A stretch of DNA of 64,000 bases, taken from Colwellia sp. 20A7 (GTDB lineage: Bacteria; Pseudomonadota; Gammaproteobacteria; Enterobacterales; Alteromonadaceae). This document shows positions 32,098-40,124 of the stretch, piece after piece; position 1 is the stretch's first letter, and each line of letters starts with the position of its first letter. Under the pieces are notes generated by a model. The model was given only the letters and a program-made list of their open reading frames with translations. It did no database searches and was not told the DNA's origin. Where the stretch lies: contig NZ_CP047130.1 in assembly GCF_009832865.1 (NCBI RefSeq), positions 3,720,001-3,784,000 of the forward strand, in the 5' to 3' direction. The position numbers and the translations under genes are program-made.

Positions 32098-33159
32098 ATG
32101 GCATCAGTAACAATTGATAAACGCCAAAAGGCAAACGGAGAATATAGCTACCGATGCACTGTGCGTGTAAAAAAGAATGGCGTAATTATACATAGAGAAT
32201 CACGAACTTTCAGTAAAAAAGAATTAGCAAAAACATGGGGGAGAATACAAAAAGAAGCGGCTGAGTTAAATAGCATCACCAAACAAGACAAAATAATAAC
32301 AATTGGCGAACTATTAGACCTATATTTTAATGATCATGATTTATGGGATAACACTGGCAGAACCAAACGCTACGTTATACAAATGTTACGTGATTGCCCA
32401 ATTGCCTCAGTTTTATCAAACGAACTTAAAAGTAGTGACTTAATAAATCACTGTAAAATGCGCAGAGCCGCAGGAGCAGGAGGTGCAACTATCTATCATG
32501 ACATTGCCTATTTACGAAGCGTAATGAAAACAGCCCTGCCCGTTTTTGATGTAACAGCTAATTGGAAAATATTTGAGGATGCTGTACCCGTATTAATTGA
32601 AATGAAACTTGTAGGTAAAAGCCAAAAGCGAACGCGTAGGCCAACAGAGAACGAATTAGAAAAACTGATAGAAGCATTAACAGAAAGACAAAACAAACAA
32701 GGTAGCAATATTCCATTCGTTGATATTCTTAACTTTTCAATACTGACCTGTATGAGAATTGGCGAAGTTTGTAGTATCAAATGGGAAGACTTAAACGAAG
32801 AACATAAAACAATCATTGTACGCGACCGAAAAGATCCAAGAAAAAAAGAAGGCAATCATATGATCGTGCCATTGCTAGCTGGTTCATATGATTTAGTAAA
32901 AAAGCAGTTAGAAATAGATGAAAGGATATTTCCATATAATTCTAGGTCTGTGACAGCAGGTTTTCAACGTGTTAGAAAAAGTCTAGGGATAACAGACCTA
33001 AGATATCATGATTTAAGACGAGAAGGTGCATCTAGGTTATTTGAGAAAGGCTACTCTATTGAAGAGGTGGCACAAGTTACAGGTCATAGAAATTTGAATA
33101 TACTTTGGCAAGTTTATACTCAGCTATTTCCACATAAGCTACACGATAAATTCGATTAA
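32098..33159 (+). CDS. int: Tyrosine-recombinase integrase of the prophage
   Basis: 353 residues from ATG 32098, which has AAGGA upstream; an in-frame GTG at 32074 is less likely. An N-terminal Arm-binding/SAM-like part precedes the catalytic domain. Catalytic residues are Arg220 (TCMRIGEV), His304 and Arg307 (YHDLRREG), His330 (VTGHRN) and Tyr340 (WQVYTQLF). It lies next to the dusA junction and is divergent from dusA, as expected for a dusA-targeting integrase. Most characterised inoviruses use host XerCD or transposases, so a dedicated integrase is notable. Confidence 0.93.
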   Translation: MASVTIDKRQKANGEYSYRCTVRVKKNGVIIHRESRTFSKKELAKTWGRIQKEAAELNSITKQDKIITIGELLDLYFNDHDLWDNTGRTKRYVIQMLRDCPIASVLSNELKSSDLINHCKMRRAAGAGGATIYHDIAYLRSVMKTALPVFDVTANWKIFEDAVPVLIEMKLVGKSQKRTRRPTENELEKLIEALTERQNKQGSNIPFVDILNFSILTCMRIGEVCSIKWEDLNEEHKTIIVRDRKDPRKKEGNHMIVPLLAGSYDLVKKQLEIDERIFPYNSRSVTAGFQRVRKSLGITDLRYHDLRREGASRLFEKGYSIEEVAQVTGHRNLNILWQVYTQLFPHKLHDKFD

Positions 33160-33239
33160 AATATATAAATAATTAATAAGCACTTGAAAAAAGACGTTAC
33201 AACACCAAATCAATACAACTTTAACTAGAAGGAAGAATA

Positions 33240-34313
33240 ATGGAAACTCAAGAACTATATCAACTTGCTACATGGATAACGAAAGGATGTGAAGAAACAG
33301 AGTTAGATAAATATTTTCAAGCTCTGACAATTGACTTAGAAGCTTATGCAAAAGATGAAAAGCATATTAAAGGCGCGCAATATTTAAATAATAAAAAAAA
33401 CAGACTAAATCAGATAGCAAATGCACTAAAGCAATTTCCAGAAATTCAGCTTACAGATGACCAAGCTACTTTAATGAAAAGCTTAGATATCGATACTTTA
33501 TTCAATGAACATTCTTTAAAAACCTTGCATGGGATTTTACAAAAAGATCATAATTTTTCTTTTGTTATATCAACAATTGGTAATCTCAACGTATCACTTA
33601 AAAATGCGCTAGATAAATTTTCTAACATATTAATTTATTTTAAAGACCTCCCCTATAGTTCTAAAAAACAAGACTTCAAAAATCCGGAAAATAAAGTATT
33701 CACCCGACTAACATTCAAAGAAAAAGCGTCAATTTCTAATTTTGTAGAACTAAAGACTTGGTCGGAAAGTTGGTACAATATAGCTAGAGGCTACACGATA
33801 GCACAGGGGAAATCACCTGAAGAAATTGAAATAATAGGTGCAGGTAATGGCTCTATACTAATAGACTTACTTGCTAATATTGAAACCATTAACATGATAT
33901 GTGAAACAATTAACCATATTGCGGATTTTACATTAACAAGTATTGAAGCGTGGGCTAGCTATGAAGGAATGAAATATATACGGGACAACCAAAAGAATTC
34001 CGATAAACAGCAGGTGTACGACGAGTTACTTAAAGAAGAAAAAGAAAAAATTGAGCAAGATCATGAAGATCAGTTTAAAAGAATAACCGACAAGCTAATA
34101 AAAAAATATGCTTGTAAAAATGAATGTAGTAATGAACTTAAAAAAGCTATTAAGGAGCTTAGTAAATTTTTGGATGATGGTGGTAATATAAAATGTATAA
34201 CTGACTCTAAATCAGCTGATAACGAAACTGAAAAAGCTTTGCAGGAATCACTTAAGAAGTTTGAAAAAATGAAAGAGCGACTTCTTTTAGAAGATAAAAA
34301 TACAGGCGACTAA
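33240..34313 (+). CDS. Prophage accessory protein of unknown function
   Basis: A 357-residue protein starting at an ATG behind a strong AGAAGGAAG site, 80 bases after the integrase. It is mostly helical and charged, with a short central hydrophobic, glycine-containing region (EIIGAGNGSILIDLLANIET) and a lysine/glutamate-rich, probably coiled-coil C-terminus (about 255-350). I recognise no domain. The position beside the integrase, outside the phage core module, and the AT-rich base use suggest a cargo gene; exclusion or defence against other phages is possible but not shown. Confidence 0.75.
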   Translation: METQELYQLATWITKGCEETELDKYFQALTIDLEAYAKDEKHIKGAQYLNNKKNRLNQIANALKQFPEIQLTDDQATLMKSLDIDTLFNEHSLKTLHGILQKDHNFSFVISTIGNLNVSLKNALDKFSNILIYFKDLPYSSKKQDFKNPENKVFTRLTFKEKASISNFVELKTWSESWYNIARGYTIAQGKSPEEIEIIGAGNGSILIDLLANIETINMICETINHIADFTLTSIEAWASYEGMKYIRDNQKNSDKQQVYDELLKEEKEKIEQDHEDQFKRITDKLIKKYACKNECSNELKKAIKELSKFLDDGGNIKCITDSKSADNETEKALQESLKKFEKMKERLLLEDKNTGD

Positions 34314-34860
34314 CCTTAGAGTCCATAAATTACCAACCTTTACCCCCGTATTACTAAACGGGACTAAAAACAAAGCATTAACCCAAGGCCGCATGTTTTG
34401 GTGGAATCTACCCCCGTAATACATGACGGGGGATTTTCGCTACTCTTCGTCCTCGTTGCTCAGGCTTCGCCCTCGTCCTCGTCGTTCGCTACAATAAAAA
34501 AGAATAAAAACAAGTTCAAAAGAAGTTTGGCAGGACGGCAGGGGCGAAATTTTAAAAGACTAGCTGAAACAATTAATAAAGCAGTGAAATAAAAGCTTTC
34601 ATCAGCCCGTTATTTTCTCCAGCGCTGCAACTGAAGAAACTCCACGAACATCGCAAGCTAAGATAATTACGATTGAACAAATATTTTTACCGCTTCGCTC
34701 CATGCTTCGCATAAAAAAAGAGCATTTAACAGAGAACACAGTTATTATTTTCAATAATTCGACCGTAAGTGAAACCTAATAAAAAAATAAATAATACCCA
34801 AAATACCAACATTTTTTAGGTGGTGATGTAAAAACCTATTAAGGAGGACAATGTATTCAT
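34314..34860. other. Prophage non-coding region with GC-rich hairpins
   Basis: No convincing gene. TACCCCCGTA occurs at 34341 and 34409, each starting a hairpin (CCCGT/ACGGG at 34345-34362 and CCCCCGT/ACGGGGG at 34411-34432). A GC-richer stretch with repeated TCGTCCTCGT and GCTTCGC words follows (about 34440-34490). Such structured intergenic DNA in inoviruses usually holds replication origins and the packaging signal; that assignment here is inference. A 64-codon open frame across it looks accidental. Confidence 0.5.
34411..34432. promoter_or_regulatory. GC-rich hairpin, candidate packaging signal, origin or terminator
   Basis: CCCCCGT and ACGGGGG form a perfect 7-bp stem around AATACATG in otherwise AT-rich DNA. 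A weaker related hairpin lies 66 bases upstream. Either strand could fold in the single-stranded phage genome. Confidence 0.4.
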
Positions 34861-34866
34861 TATTGT

Positions 34867-34944
34867 GTTGTCATATATGATAACGATTATATATGTGTTG
34901 TCATATATGATAACGATTATATTTGTGTTATCACATATGACAAC
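34867..34944. repeat. Three 18-bp palindromic repeats with exact 30-bp period
   Basis: GTTGTCATATATGATAAC at 34867 and 34897 and the variant GTTATCACATATGACAAC at 34927 are near-perfect palindromes. The 12-base spacers are also alike. A related pair lies at 36013-36060 with the same spacing. They look like binding sites for a dimeric regulator or replication protein; the protein is unknown. Confidence 0.85.
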
Positions 34945-35000
34945 ATAATTAAAAAGTAGAAATACTAGATGAATTTTAATATTGCAAAATTACGCTTCAC

Positions 35001-35038
35001 ACAAATAAAAGAAACGGGAAACAAGCGTTTCCTGTTTC
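35001..35038 (-). terminator. Terminator after the 35.1-35.7 kb accessory pair
   Basis: On the minus strand GAAACAGGAAAC and GTTTCCCGTTTC form a 12-bp stem with one G-U pair, loop GCTT, followed by TTTTATTTG. It ends the leftward accessory transcript. Confidence 0.7.
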
Positions 35039-35114
35039 CCTTTCTAAAGTATGACAAAGGAGATAGATGATAGGCTTTATTGAATCAGTGACTATTTAAG
35101 ACAACATAATTACT

Positions 35115-35564
35115 TCAAGATACTACTTCCATCATAGCTTCACTTTCTTCCATAATTTCTTTTCTCGAATTAAAAAACCTCATAAATTCTTCGATTATAA
35201 AATCCATACCCAAATCAGCCTGCTCATCCAAAGGCTCTAAATAAAACACAGCACCTAAATTTAAAACATTATTCAACTGATAGGGAAAAGATACACAAAC
35301 ATTTTTAATTGAAAAGTCTACAAAAAAAACTGATTTCTTAAAATAGTCATCTTTAAACGATATTTTGACTTTAGAAGAAATTCTTGAAACTTTTATTTCT
35401 TGTACATGTGGCTCTAGCTGCTCCTTTAACTCCTCAAGAGCTGGTAAAGCTATATTATTAAAATAGTCATCAATTAGATCTTTATTTTCTACTTCTTGAG
35501 AATACAAAACCCTAACTGACATTTTATCCTCATAATATTTTTTGATTTCATTTTCCCAACTCAT
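35115..35564 (-). CDS. Small soluble prophage accessory protein of unknown function
   Basis: 149 residues from ATG 35564; an in-frame TTG at 35573 exists, but AGGA is correctly placed only for the ATG. The protein starts MSWENEIKKYYEDKMSVRVL and has an alternating strand-helix pattern with a strongly acidic C-terminus. No signal peptide, membrane span or known domain is seen. It is probably cotranscribed with the 41-residue membrane peptide just upstream, in a unit bounded by terminators on both sides. Confidence 0.7.
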   Translation of the reverse strand: MSWENEIKKYYEDKMSVRVLYSQEVENKDLIDDYFNNIALPALEELKEQLEPHVQEIKVSRISSKVKISFKDDYFKKSVFFVDFSIKNVCVSFPYQLNNVLNLGAVFYLEPLDEQADLGMDFIIEEFMRFFNSRKEIMEESEAMMEVVS

Positions 35565-35575
35565 ATTTGACAATC

Positions 35576-35701
35576 CTAAACCAAATAAAATTTTAAAATT
35601 GCCAAAAGAATAATAATTGTAAAAGCAAACACTATTACATTCTCGGGCTTTGAAAAAATAAATGAACTAGTTTTTCTTAAAAGGTATTGAAATGTTCTCA
35701 T
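35576..35701 (-). CDS. 41-residue single-span membrane peptide
   Basis: A short frame read from the sequence: MRTFQYLLRKTSSF at the start, then a membrane span (VIVFAFTIIILLAILKFYLV) to the stop. AAAGGA lies 5 bases before the ATG, a very good ribosome site. The stop is 11 bases before the start of the next gene, and the intervening bases supply that gene's ribosome site. Inovirus minor coat proteins and toxin-like peptides both have this size and layout; context cannot decide. Confidence 0.6.
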   Translation of the reverse strand: MRTFQYLLRKTSSFIFSKPENVIVFAFTIIILLAILKFYLV

Positions 35702-35806
35702 GTTAATCCTTTAATAAAATATTTGATAAAAAAAAACTAAAAGTTTATAGTTAATTGGTTGGGTTATTAAGCGCGTATTTACTGAATCCTACATCAGTAA
35801 TTTTTT

Positions 35807-35848
35807 AAAAAGGGTTATCTGTAATTAATATGACAGATAACCCTTTTT
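35807..35848. terminator. Strong bidirectional terminator between zot and accessory pair
   Basis: AAAAAGGGTTATCTGT pairs perfectly with ACAGATAACCCTTTTT (16 bp) around a 10-base loop, giving T tracts on both strands. It separates the phage morphogenesis transcript from the accessory genes. Confidence 0.9.
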
Positions 35849-36012
35849 TATTGAAAACTTGAAAAATTACGACTCATTGCTCAAATTTATTGTTATTTAA
35901 AAGTATTTATTGGCTCAACAAATACTTTTTTACAATTTAATCATCATTATATTTTATAAGTTAACAACAAATACCAATATCATCAACCCTAAGACCAACT
36001 ATACAAAAAGCC

Positions 36013-36060
36013 GTTATCAAATATGACAAGTCAAATTAAACTATTATCAAATATGATAAA
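36013..36060. repeat. Two palindromic repeats, 30-bp period, related to those at 34.9 kb
   Basis: GTTATCAAATATGACAAG at 36013 and ATTATCAAATATGATAAA at 36043 share the TTRTCAnATATGAYAA core with the 34867-34944 set and have the same 30-base step. They lie directly after the zot stop codon. Confidence 0.8.
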
Positions 36061-36062
36061 GA

Positions 36063-37421
36063 CTAAAGTATAGATAATTGAACTGATTCTGATTCTATAT
36101 TTTGTTTTTCACTTTTTCTAGGCTCACAATAAACATAAGTACTTACATCATCGCCACGTAATTCAACCATGCAAGAGGATTTATAAAATATCTTATAACC
36201 CATTGAAAGTAATATGTCTGATGATACGGTCATCCTTTCCCCTTTAACGTCAACTGTAAATACATAATCCCTACTGACTTTATGTTTAGTATGGTAAACC
36301 GTATTAACAGCATTTAAGTAAATTTTACTAGCTCCAAAAGGTAGAGCTACAAAATTATTAGGCGAAGTAATAGTCGAAACAGAAGCATCACGATAAGTAA
36401 CATTGCTATCTTTTTTACTACCGAAATAATCATTAGGCAAAACCTTTTTATTATTTTTTTTAGTTTCTTGTAAAAGCTTCTTATCTTCGAGTAGCGTAGA
36501 AGATGAAGGATTAAGAAGATCCTTATCGACTTTATCGCCATCATCATCGAAGAAGAAAAAAACCATATAAAGAATATAGGCAATAATACAGGCAAAGCCA
36601 AAAAGCAAACGAATAGAAAAAGGCGATTGACCCACACCCGACTTAGTATTTTTTCCCGTTGCTGTGGACTGGTAAAGGCCAAAGACAGTGACGGGAATTT
36701 TTCTGAAAGTTTTAATATCATTTTTGCCTACCGTTGTACCATTTGATTTGGGTAAATGTTCTAGAACGCGAGGTCTACGCTTAAAATAAGGTATTGGAAT
36801 TGCATCTTTAGAGGAATGGCAATAAGCAACCTCACAAACGGAACGTATAAAGCCTGAAACCTCTTTTATATCTGGTGTCGCTAATAAAATATCCCAGTTA
36901 TAATGTCTATGTCTCATGAAGCATTCTCTTAATGTACGTGGATACCTTAAATACCCCCGTTCATCAAAAAGCGATTCTCCTATATCATCTAGATAATCAT
37001 CAATATTAACATTGTCTTTAATTTTTCTTTGTTCAGAATGATATATTTCAATAAAGTCTTGCGGCAGAACAGAGTCAAATTGCCCCTCTTTTACATAATC
37101 ATAATCAGCAGCTTTAAAACTTTTATCATTAGGGTAAATATCTTGGACTTCATCAATAAAAATCATTGCACCTATGGGAAGCCAATGAAAGAAATTCCTC
37201 ATCAAAATCATACCTGATTCATTACCTATACTAATTCGTAACAATCTTGATGTATTTGGGAACACTTCACCTAATATTTGTTGTATTTCTTCCAAAGTTT
37301 TCATGCCTTGAACATTAGTTACAACAACACGACCAGACCTTAGAGCGGGTAAAACATCAAACCAAACTGCACTTGATGATTTGTAAGAACCAGGTGGACC
37401 ATGAAAAACTTTAGTAGCCAT
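36063..37421 (-). CDS. zot: Zot/pI-like filamentous phage assembly ATPase
   Basis: The 452-residue protein has a Walker A motif at residues 8-15 (GPPGSYKS), a Walker B region MIFIDE at 86-91, and one membrane span near 270-292, followed by a periplasmic domain of about 160 residues. This is the Zot/gpI layout; the protein powers virion assembly at the inner membrane. It is the last gene of the leftward morphogenesis block. The Tyr in the Walker A loop replaces the usual Gly, as in many Zot proteins. Confidence 0.95.
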   Translation of the reverse strand: MATKVFHGPPGSYKSSSAVWFDVLPALRSGRVVVTNVQGMKTLEEIQQILGEVFPNTSRLLRISIGNESGMILMRNFFHWLPIGAMIFIDEVQDIYPNDKSFKAADYDYVKEGQFDSVLPQDFIEIYHSEQRKIKDNVNIDDYLDDIGESLFDERGYLRYPRTLRECFMRHRHYNWDILLATPDIKEVSGFIRSVCEVAYCHSSKDAIPIPYFKRRPRVLEHLPKSNGTTVGKNDIKTFRKIPVTVFGLYQSTATGKNTKSGVGQSPFSIRLLFGFACIIAYILYMVFFFFDDDGDKVDKDLLNPSSSTLLEDKKLLQETKKNNKKVLPNDYFGSKKDSNVTYRDASVSTITSPNNFVALPFGASKIYLNAVNTVYHTKHKVSRDYVFTVDVKGERMTVSSDILLSMGYKIFYKSSCMVELRGDDVSTYVYCEPRKSEKQNIESESVQLSIL

Positions 37422-37435
37422 AATATTTCCTTAAA

Positions 37436-37825
37436 TTACCACTTATAAACAAGTCTTGTTATTAATGCTTCAACTAATAAAGTCAAAGAGTCAAAGAATC
37501 TAACATCAACAGCAACCTGTTTTAAATCAGGTGATAGGGCAGAAGTAGCATTGTTAACAATAGAGGTTAAATCAATCATATCTAGGAAAGACAGAGCTAC
37601 CGAATGAGCAAAAGATAATGACTCAAAGTGAATTTTAAAATATAAATAGACTACATATGTATATAACCAAACAAAAAAACTGTTAATAGTTTCTGGTATG
37701 GTATCGGTAATAAAAAACCATATATCTTGAAAGAAAGTTAAAGAATCATTAAAAAAACCTGAAATACCAGTTGATGCAAATGTAGGAAAAGAAACCAATA
37801 GAATTAGTAGAATGAATATTTTCAA
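37436..37825 (-). CDS. gVI-like minor coat/membrane protein
   Basis: 129 residues starting at a TTG that overlaps the stop of the adsorption gene (TTGA), a coupled start. It has a signal-like N-terminus (MKIFILLILLVSFPTFAS) and further hydrophobic stretches (INSFFVWLYTYVVYLYFKI). The position between the adsorption protein and Zot is that of gene VI in Ff phages, whose product caps the virion with pIII. The assignment rests on size, hydrophobicity and order. Confidence 0.75.
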   Translation of the reverse strand: MKIFILLILLVSFPTFASTGISGFFNDSLTFFQDIWFFITDTIPETINSFFVWLYTYVVYLYFKIHFESLSFAHSVALSFLDMIDLTSIVNNATSALSPDLKQVAVDVRFFDSLTLLVEALITRLVYKW

Positions 37826-39498
37826 AGTTTAATACCTCCTAAAACAATTGTTAAAGCAGTAAGGGAAGCTAAAAAATAGATAACGTTACCAATACCACCA
37901 AAAAAATCTGAAAACCTCGAAATAGAAATATTGTGAGTACCCCATTTGCCGAGGTCTAACTGATTAGCGCTATAACCAGCACCAGCCGTTGCATTAAATG
38001 AAAACTTTGATTTGACATCGGTAAAGAATCGCTCCTGTTGTGACTTTATTTCAGCTTTTACGGTTTCTATAGAAGTTTCATAATCTGAAGAATCATTAAA
38101 GAGATCATTATAAGAAGATAATTCTGAGCCTAAACCAGAGTTAGGCGCATTGCTTGTACCTGTAATAGAACCGTTTAAATTATTTATTGCTGAAACAACA
38201 GCATCAGTATCTACATTTTCACCATCAATACCGTCAGAACCAGCAATACCGTCAGTACCAGCAGAACCAGCAATACCGACAGAGCCTTTTTCGCCTTTTA
38301 GGCCATCTTGGCCGTCAATTCCGTCTTCCCCCTTTAAACCGTCTTGACCGTCAATACCATTATTACCATCAATTCCATCTTGACCATCAATTCCATCTTG
38401 ACCATCAATTCCATCAATTCCATCAATTCCATCAATTCCATCAATTCCATCATTACCAGTTAAAGATACTAATTGTTCAGGTGTAAAATCTGCAAATTTA
38501 AAGTCTTCACCGTCTTTTACTTGTACGGTTCTTTCTCCATCTGGACAAGAATAGATAGTTGTATTTGTTACTTCATCAACACTAGTAATAAAGCAATTCT
38601 CAGCCTTTAATTGTGCATTTAATTCTTGTTTTATCAATAATTCTGATACAGTTTGATTACCGCTAGGACATGAAATAGTAACTACTCCACTTGCTTTATT
38701 CACAGTGCACTCAACTGCATCTTTACCATCAATGCCATCCAAACCATCACGACCATCATAACCAATCTGACCATCGAGGCCGTTTTTACCATCCTCACCT
38801 TTTAAAGAGTCTAATTGTTCAGATGTAAAATCATCAAATTCAAAATTTTCACCATCAAGACCATTTTTAATTGTTTGGGCTTTAGAATAATCGCCCCCAC
38901 AAATTATAGTAGAACCAGCTGAAGATTCTTCGACTACACAGCTATTACCATCCATGCCATCTATACCATCAATACCATCTTCCCCACTTTGACCTCTCAT
39001 GCCTCTTTCGCCACGAATAGCAGAATAAACAATAGCTTCATCAGGTAGCTGTTCAAAATTATCCTCATACCTAATATCAGGACATGCAAAAGTCCAATTC
39101 GCCACATCAGTAAAAACATACTCTGTAACATAGCCATCAGTACAAGCAGTGCCAGCATAAGTCAAACAAGAGGCTCTAGAATTACAAGTTAGCCCACACA
39201 TAATCCCGTAATCATCACCAATATAGCAATCATCAGTAAGTTCGAATTCAATATATTTTGTATAAAGAGCTGTACCCTCAAGTGAATGATAAGTAGCATA
39301 AAGTCTATCGCGACTATTGATGTAAAAAGTGCCAGTTAAAACACGGTCAGGCATAGGAGCAAAAAGGGCTGTACATGAAACAAAATCATTGCATGTTGTA
39401 CCAGAAAGAGTATCCCAAGTTGTACGATCAACTGTGAGAACAGAATAAGAAGGCGAAGAATACAAAATAATAAAAAAAATAAAAGTTAAAAATTTCAT
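37822..39498 (-). CDS. pIII-like adsorption protein with collagen-like GxD repeats
   Basis: About 558 residues from ATG 39498; a TTG at 39510 would add four residues. It has a signal peptide, a Cys-rich N-terminal domain (about 20-160), then collagen-like Gly-X-Asp blocks (near 165-185, 235-265 and 345-430, such as GIDGIDGIDGIDGQDG). These are separated by repeated Cys-pair modules ending FxxDFTxEQLxSL. A C-terminal domain and one hydrophobic anchor (VIYFLASLTALTIVLGGIKL) close it. The order and anchor match pIII, which binds the host receptor. Triple-helical stalks in place of glycine linkers are the notable feature. Confidence 0.88.
   Translation of the reverse strand: MKFLTFIFFIILYSSPSYSVLTVDRTTWDTLSGTTCNDFVSCTALFAPMPDRVLTGTFYINSRDRLYATYHSLEGTALYTKYIEFELTDDCYIGDDYGIMCGLTCNSRASCLTYAGTACTDGYVTEYVFTDVANWTFACPDIRYEDNFEQLPDEAIVYSAIRGERGMRGQSGEDGIDGIDGMDGNSCVVEESSAGSTIICGGDYSKAQTIKNGLDGENFEFDDFTSEQLDSLKGEDGKNGLDGQIGYDGRDGLDGIDGKDAVECTVNKASGVVTISCPSGNQTVSELLIKQELNAQLKAENCFITSVDEVTNTTIYSCPDGERTVQVKDGEDFKFADFTPEQLVSLTGNDGIDGIDGIDGIDGIDGQDGIDGQDGIDGNNGIDGQDGLKGEDGIDGQDGLKGEKGSVGIAGSAGTDGIAGSDGIDGENVDTDAVVSAINNLNGSITGTSNAPNSGLGSELSSYNDLFNDSSDYETSIETVKAEIKSQQERFFTDVKSKFSFNATAGAGYSANQLDLGKWGTHNISISRFSDFFGGIGNVIYFLASLTALTIVLGGIKL
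38402..38446. repeat. Five tandem copies of a 9-bp unit inside the adsorption gene
   Basis: CCATCAATT is repeated five times without interruption, preceded by 18-base units ending in the same word. Each unit encodes a Gly-Ile-Asp triplet on the minus strand, so changes in copy number keep the frame. Confidence 0.9.
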
Positions 39499-39504
39499 AA
39501 GTAA

Positions 39505-39532
39505 ACTCAATAAAAGGGGTTATTAAACCCCT
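39505..39532 (-). terminator. Terminator between major coat and adsorption genes
   Basis: On the minus strand AGGGGTT, loop TAAT, AACCCCT and then TTTATT. Ff phages have a terminator at the same place, after gene VIII, which keeps coat protein mRNA more abundant than gene III mRNA. Confidence 0.82.
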
Positions 39533-39625
39533 AATTGTGTTCTAAGATGCCCTTATACCAGATGTAAAACCCTCTACCATGCAGAAGTAAAGAGTACAGG
39601 CTAAAAGGATGCTAATAACCATTAA

Positions 39626-39844
39626 TTAACGGTTAAACCAACCAAGCATTTTACCTACACCAAAACCAAGAATTGCAATTGCAATTACACCAGCAATAAC
39701 AGCAGTAACATTGCCTGTACCATCAGTAACAGCAGTAGCAATATCAGCAGTATAATCAGCAGCAGTAACAGCAGTTGAAGAGCCAGCAGCTAAAGTAACA
39801 ACAGCAACTAATTGGTTTTTCTTATTCATAATAAATTTTTTCAT
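39626..39844 (-). CDS. Major coat protein (pVIII-like)
   Basis: 72 residues: a signal peptide with likely cleavage after VTA (residue 28), leaving a 44-residue mature protein with an acidic N-terminus (ADYTADIATAVTDG), one membrane span (AVIAGVIAIAILGFGVG) and a basic tail (KMLGWFNR). This is the classic inovirus pVIII plan. AAGG lies before the ATG. A terminator follows downstream. Confidence 0.92.
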   Translation of the reverse strand: MKKFIMNKKNQLVAVVTLAAGSSTAVTAADYTADIATAVTDGTGNVTAVIAGVIAIAILGFGVGKMLGWFNR

Positions 39845-39867
39845 GTTTTGTACCTTAATTTAAAAAA

Positions 39868-40122
39868 TTATTTACCAAGCCAACGAACAACGCGACCAGT
39901 AAAGTGTGAAGTTAAGAAAGCCAATATTAAAGCCAACTCAACAATTGCAAAAACCTCTAAATCAAACGCAAAAAGCAAATTCAAAGTTTCTTGCATTTGT
40001 TGTAATGAACCAGATTTTAAATTATCAAAATCAACCTGAGACATTAAAACAAATTCTGTACAGTCAGTTTCCGCAACAATCTTTATATAGCCAGAGCCAT
40101 CATTAATCGCGCAAAATGACAT
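39868..40122 (-). CDS. Small prophage membrane protein, candidate minor coat protein
   Basis: 84 residues: a polar N-terminal half with two Cys residues (MSFCAINDGSGYIKIVAETDC) and a C-terminal hydrophobic span (FAIVELALILAFLTSHF) with a basic end. It lies between the ssDNA-binding-like gene and the major coat gene, the position of genes VII/IX in Ff phages. The role is inferred from position. Confidence 0.7.
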   Translation of the reverse strand: MSFCAINDGSGYIKIVAETDCTEFVLMSQVDFDNLKSGSLQQMQETLNLLFAFDLEVFAIVELALILAFLTSHFTGRVVRWLGK

Positions 40123-40124
40123 AA

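Noticed and set aside
34398-34592. 64-codon open frame in the prophage intergenic region
   Set aside because: It starts at a TTG without a ribosome site and runs through hairpins and low-complexity DNA.
34867-34944. XerCD dif-like site for the inovirus
   Set aside because: The palindromes do not match a dif core, and the element has its own integrase and dusA attachment cores.
38150-38486. Pro/Gln/His-rich plus-strand frames opposite the adsorption gene
   Set aside because: They are antisense readings of the Gly-X-Asp repeats.
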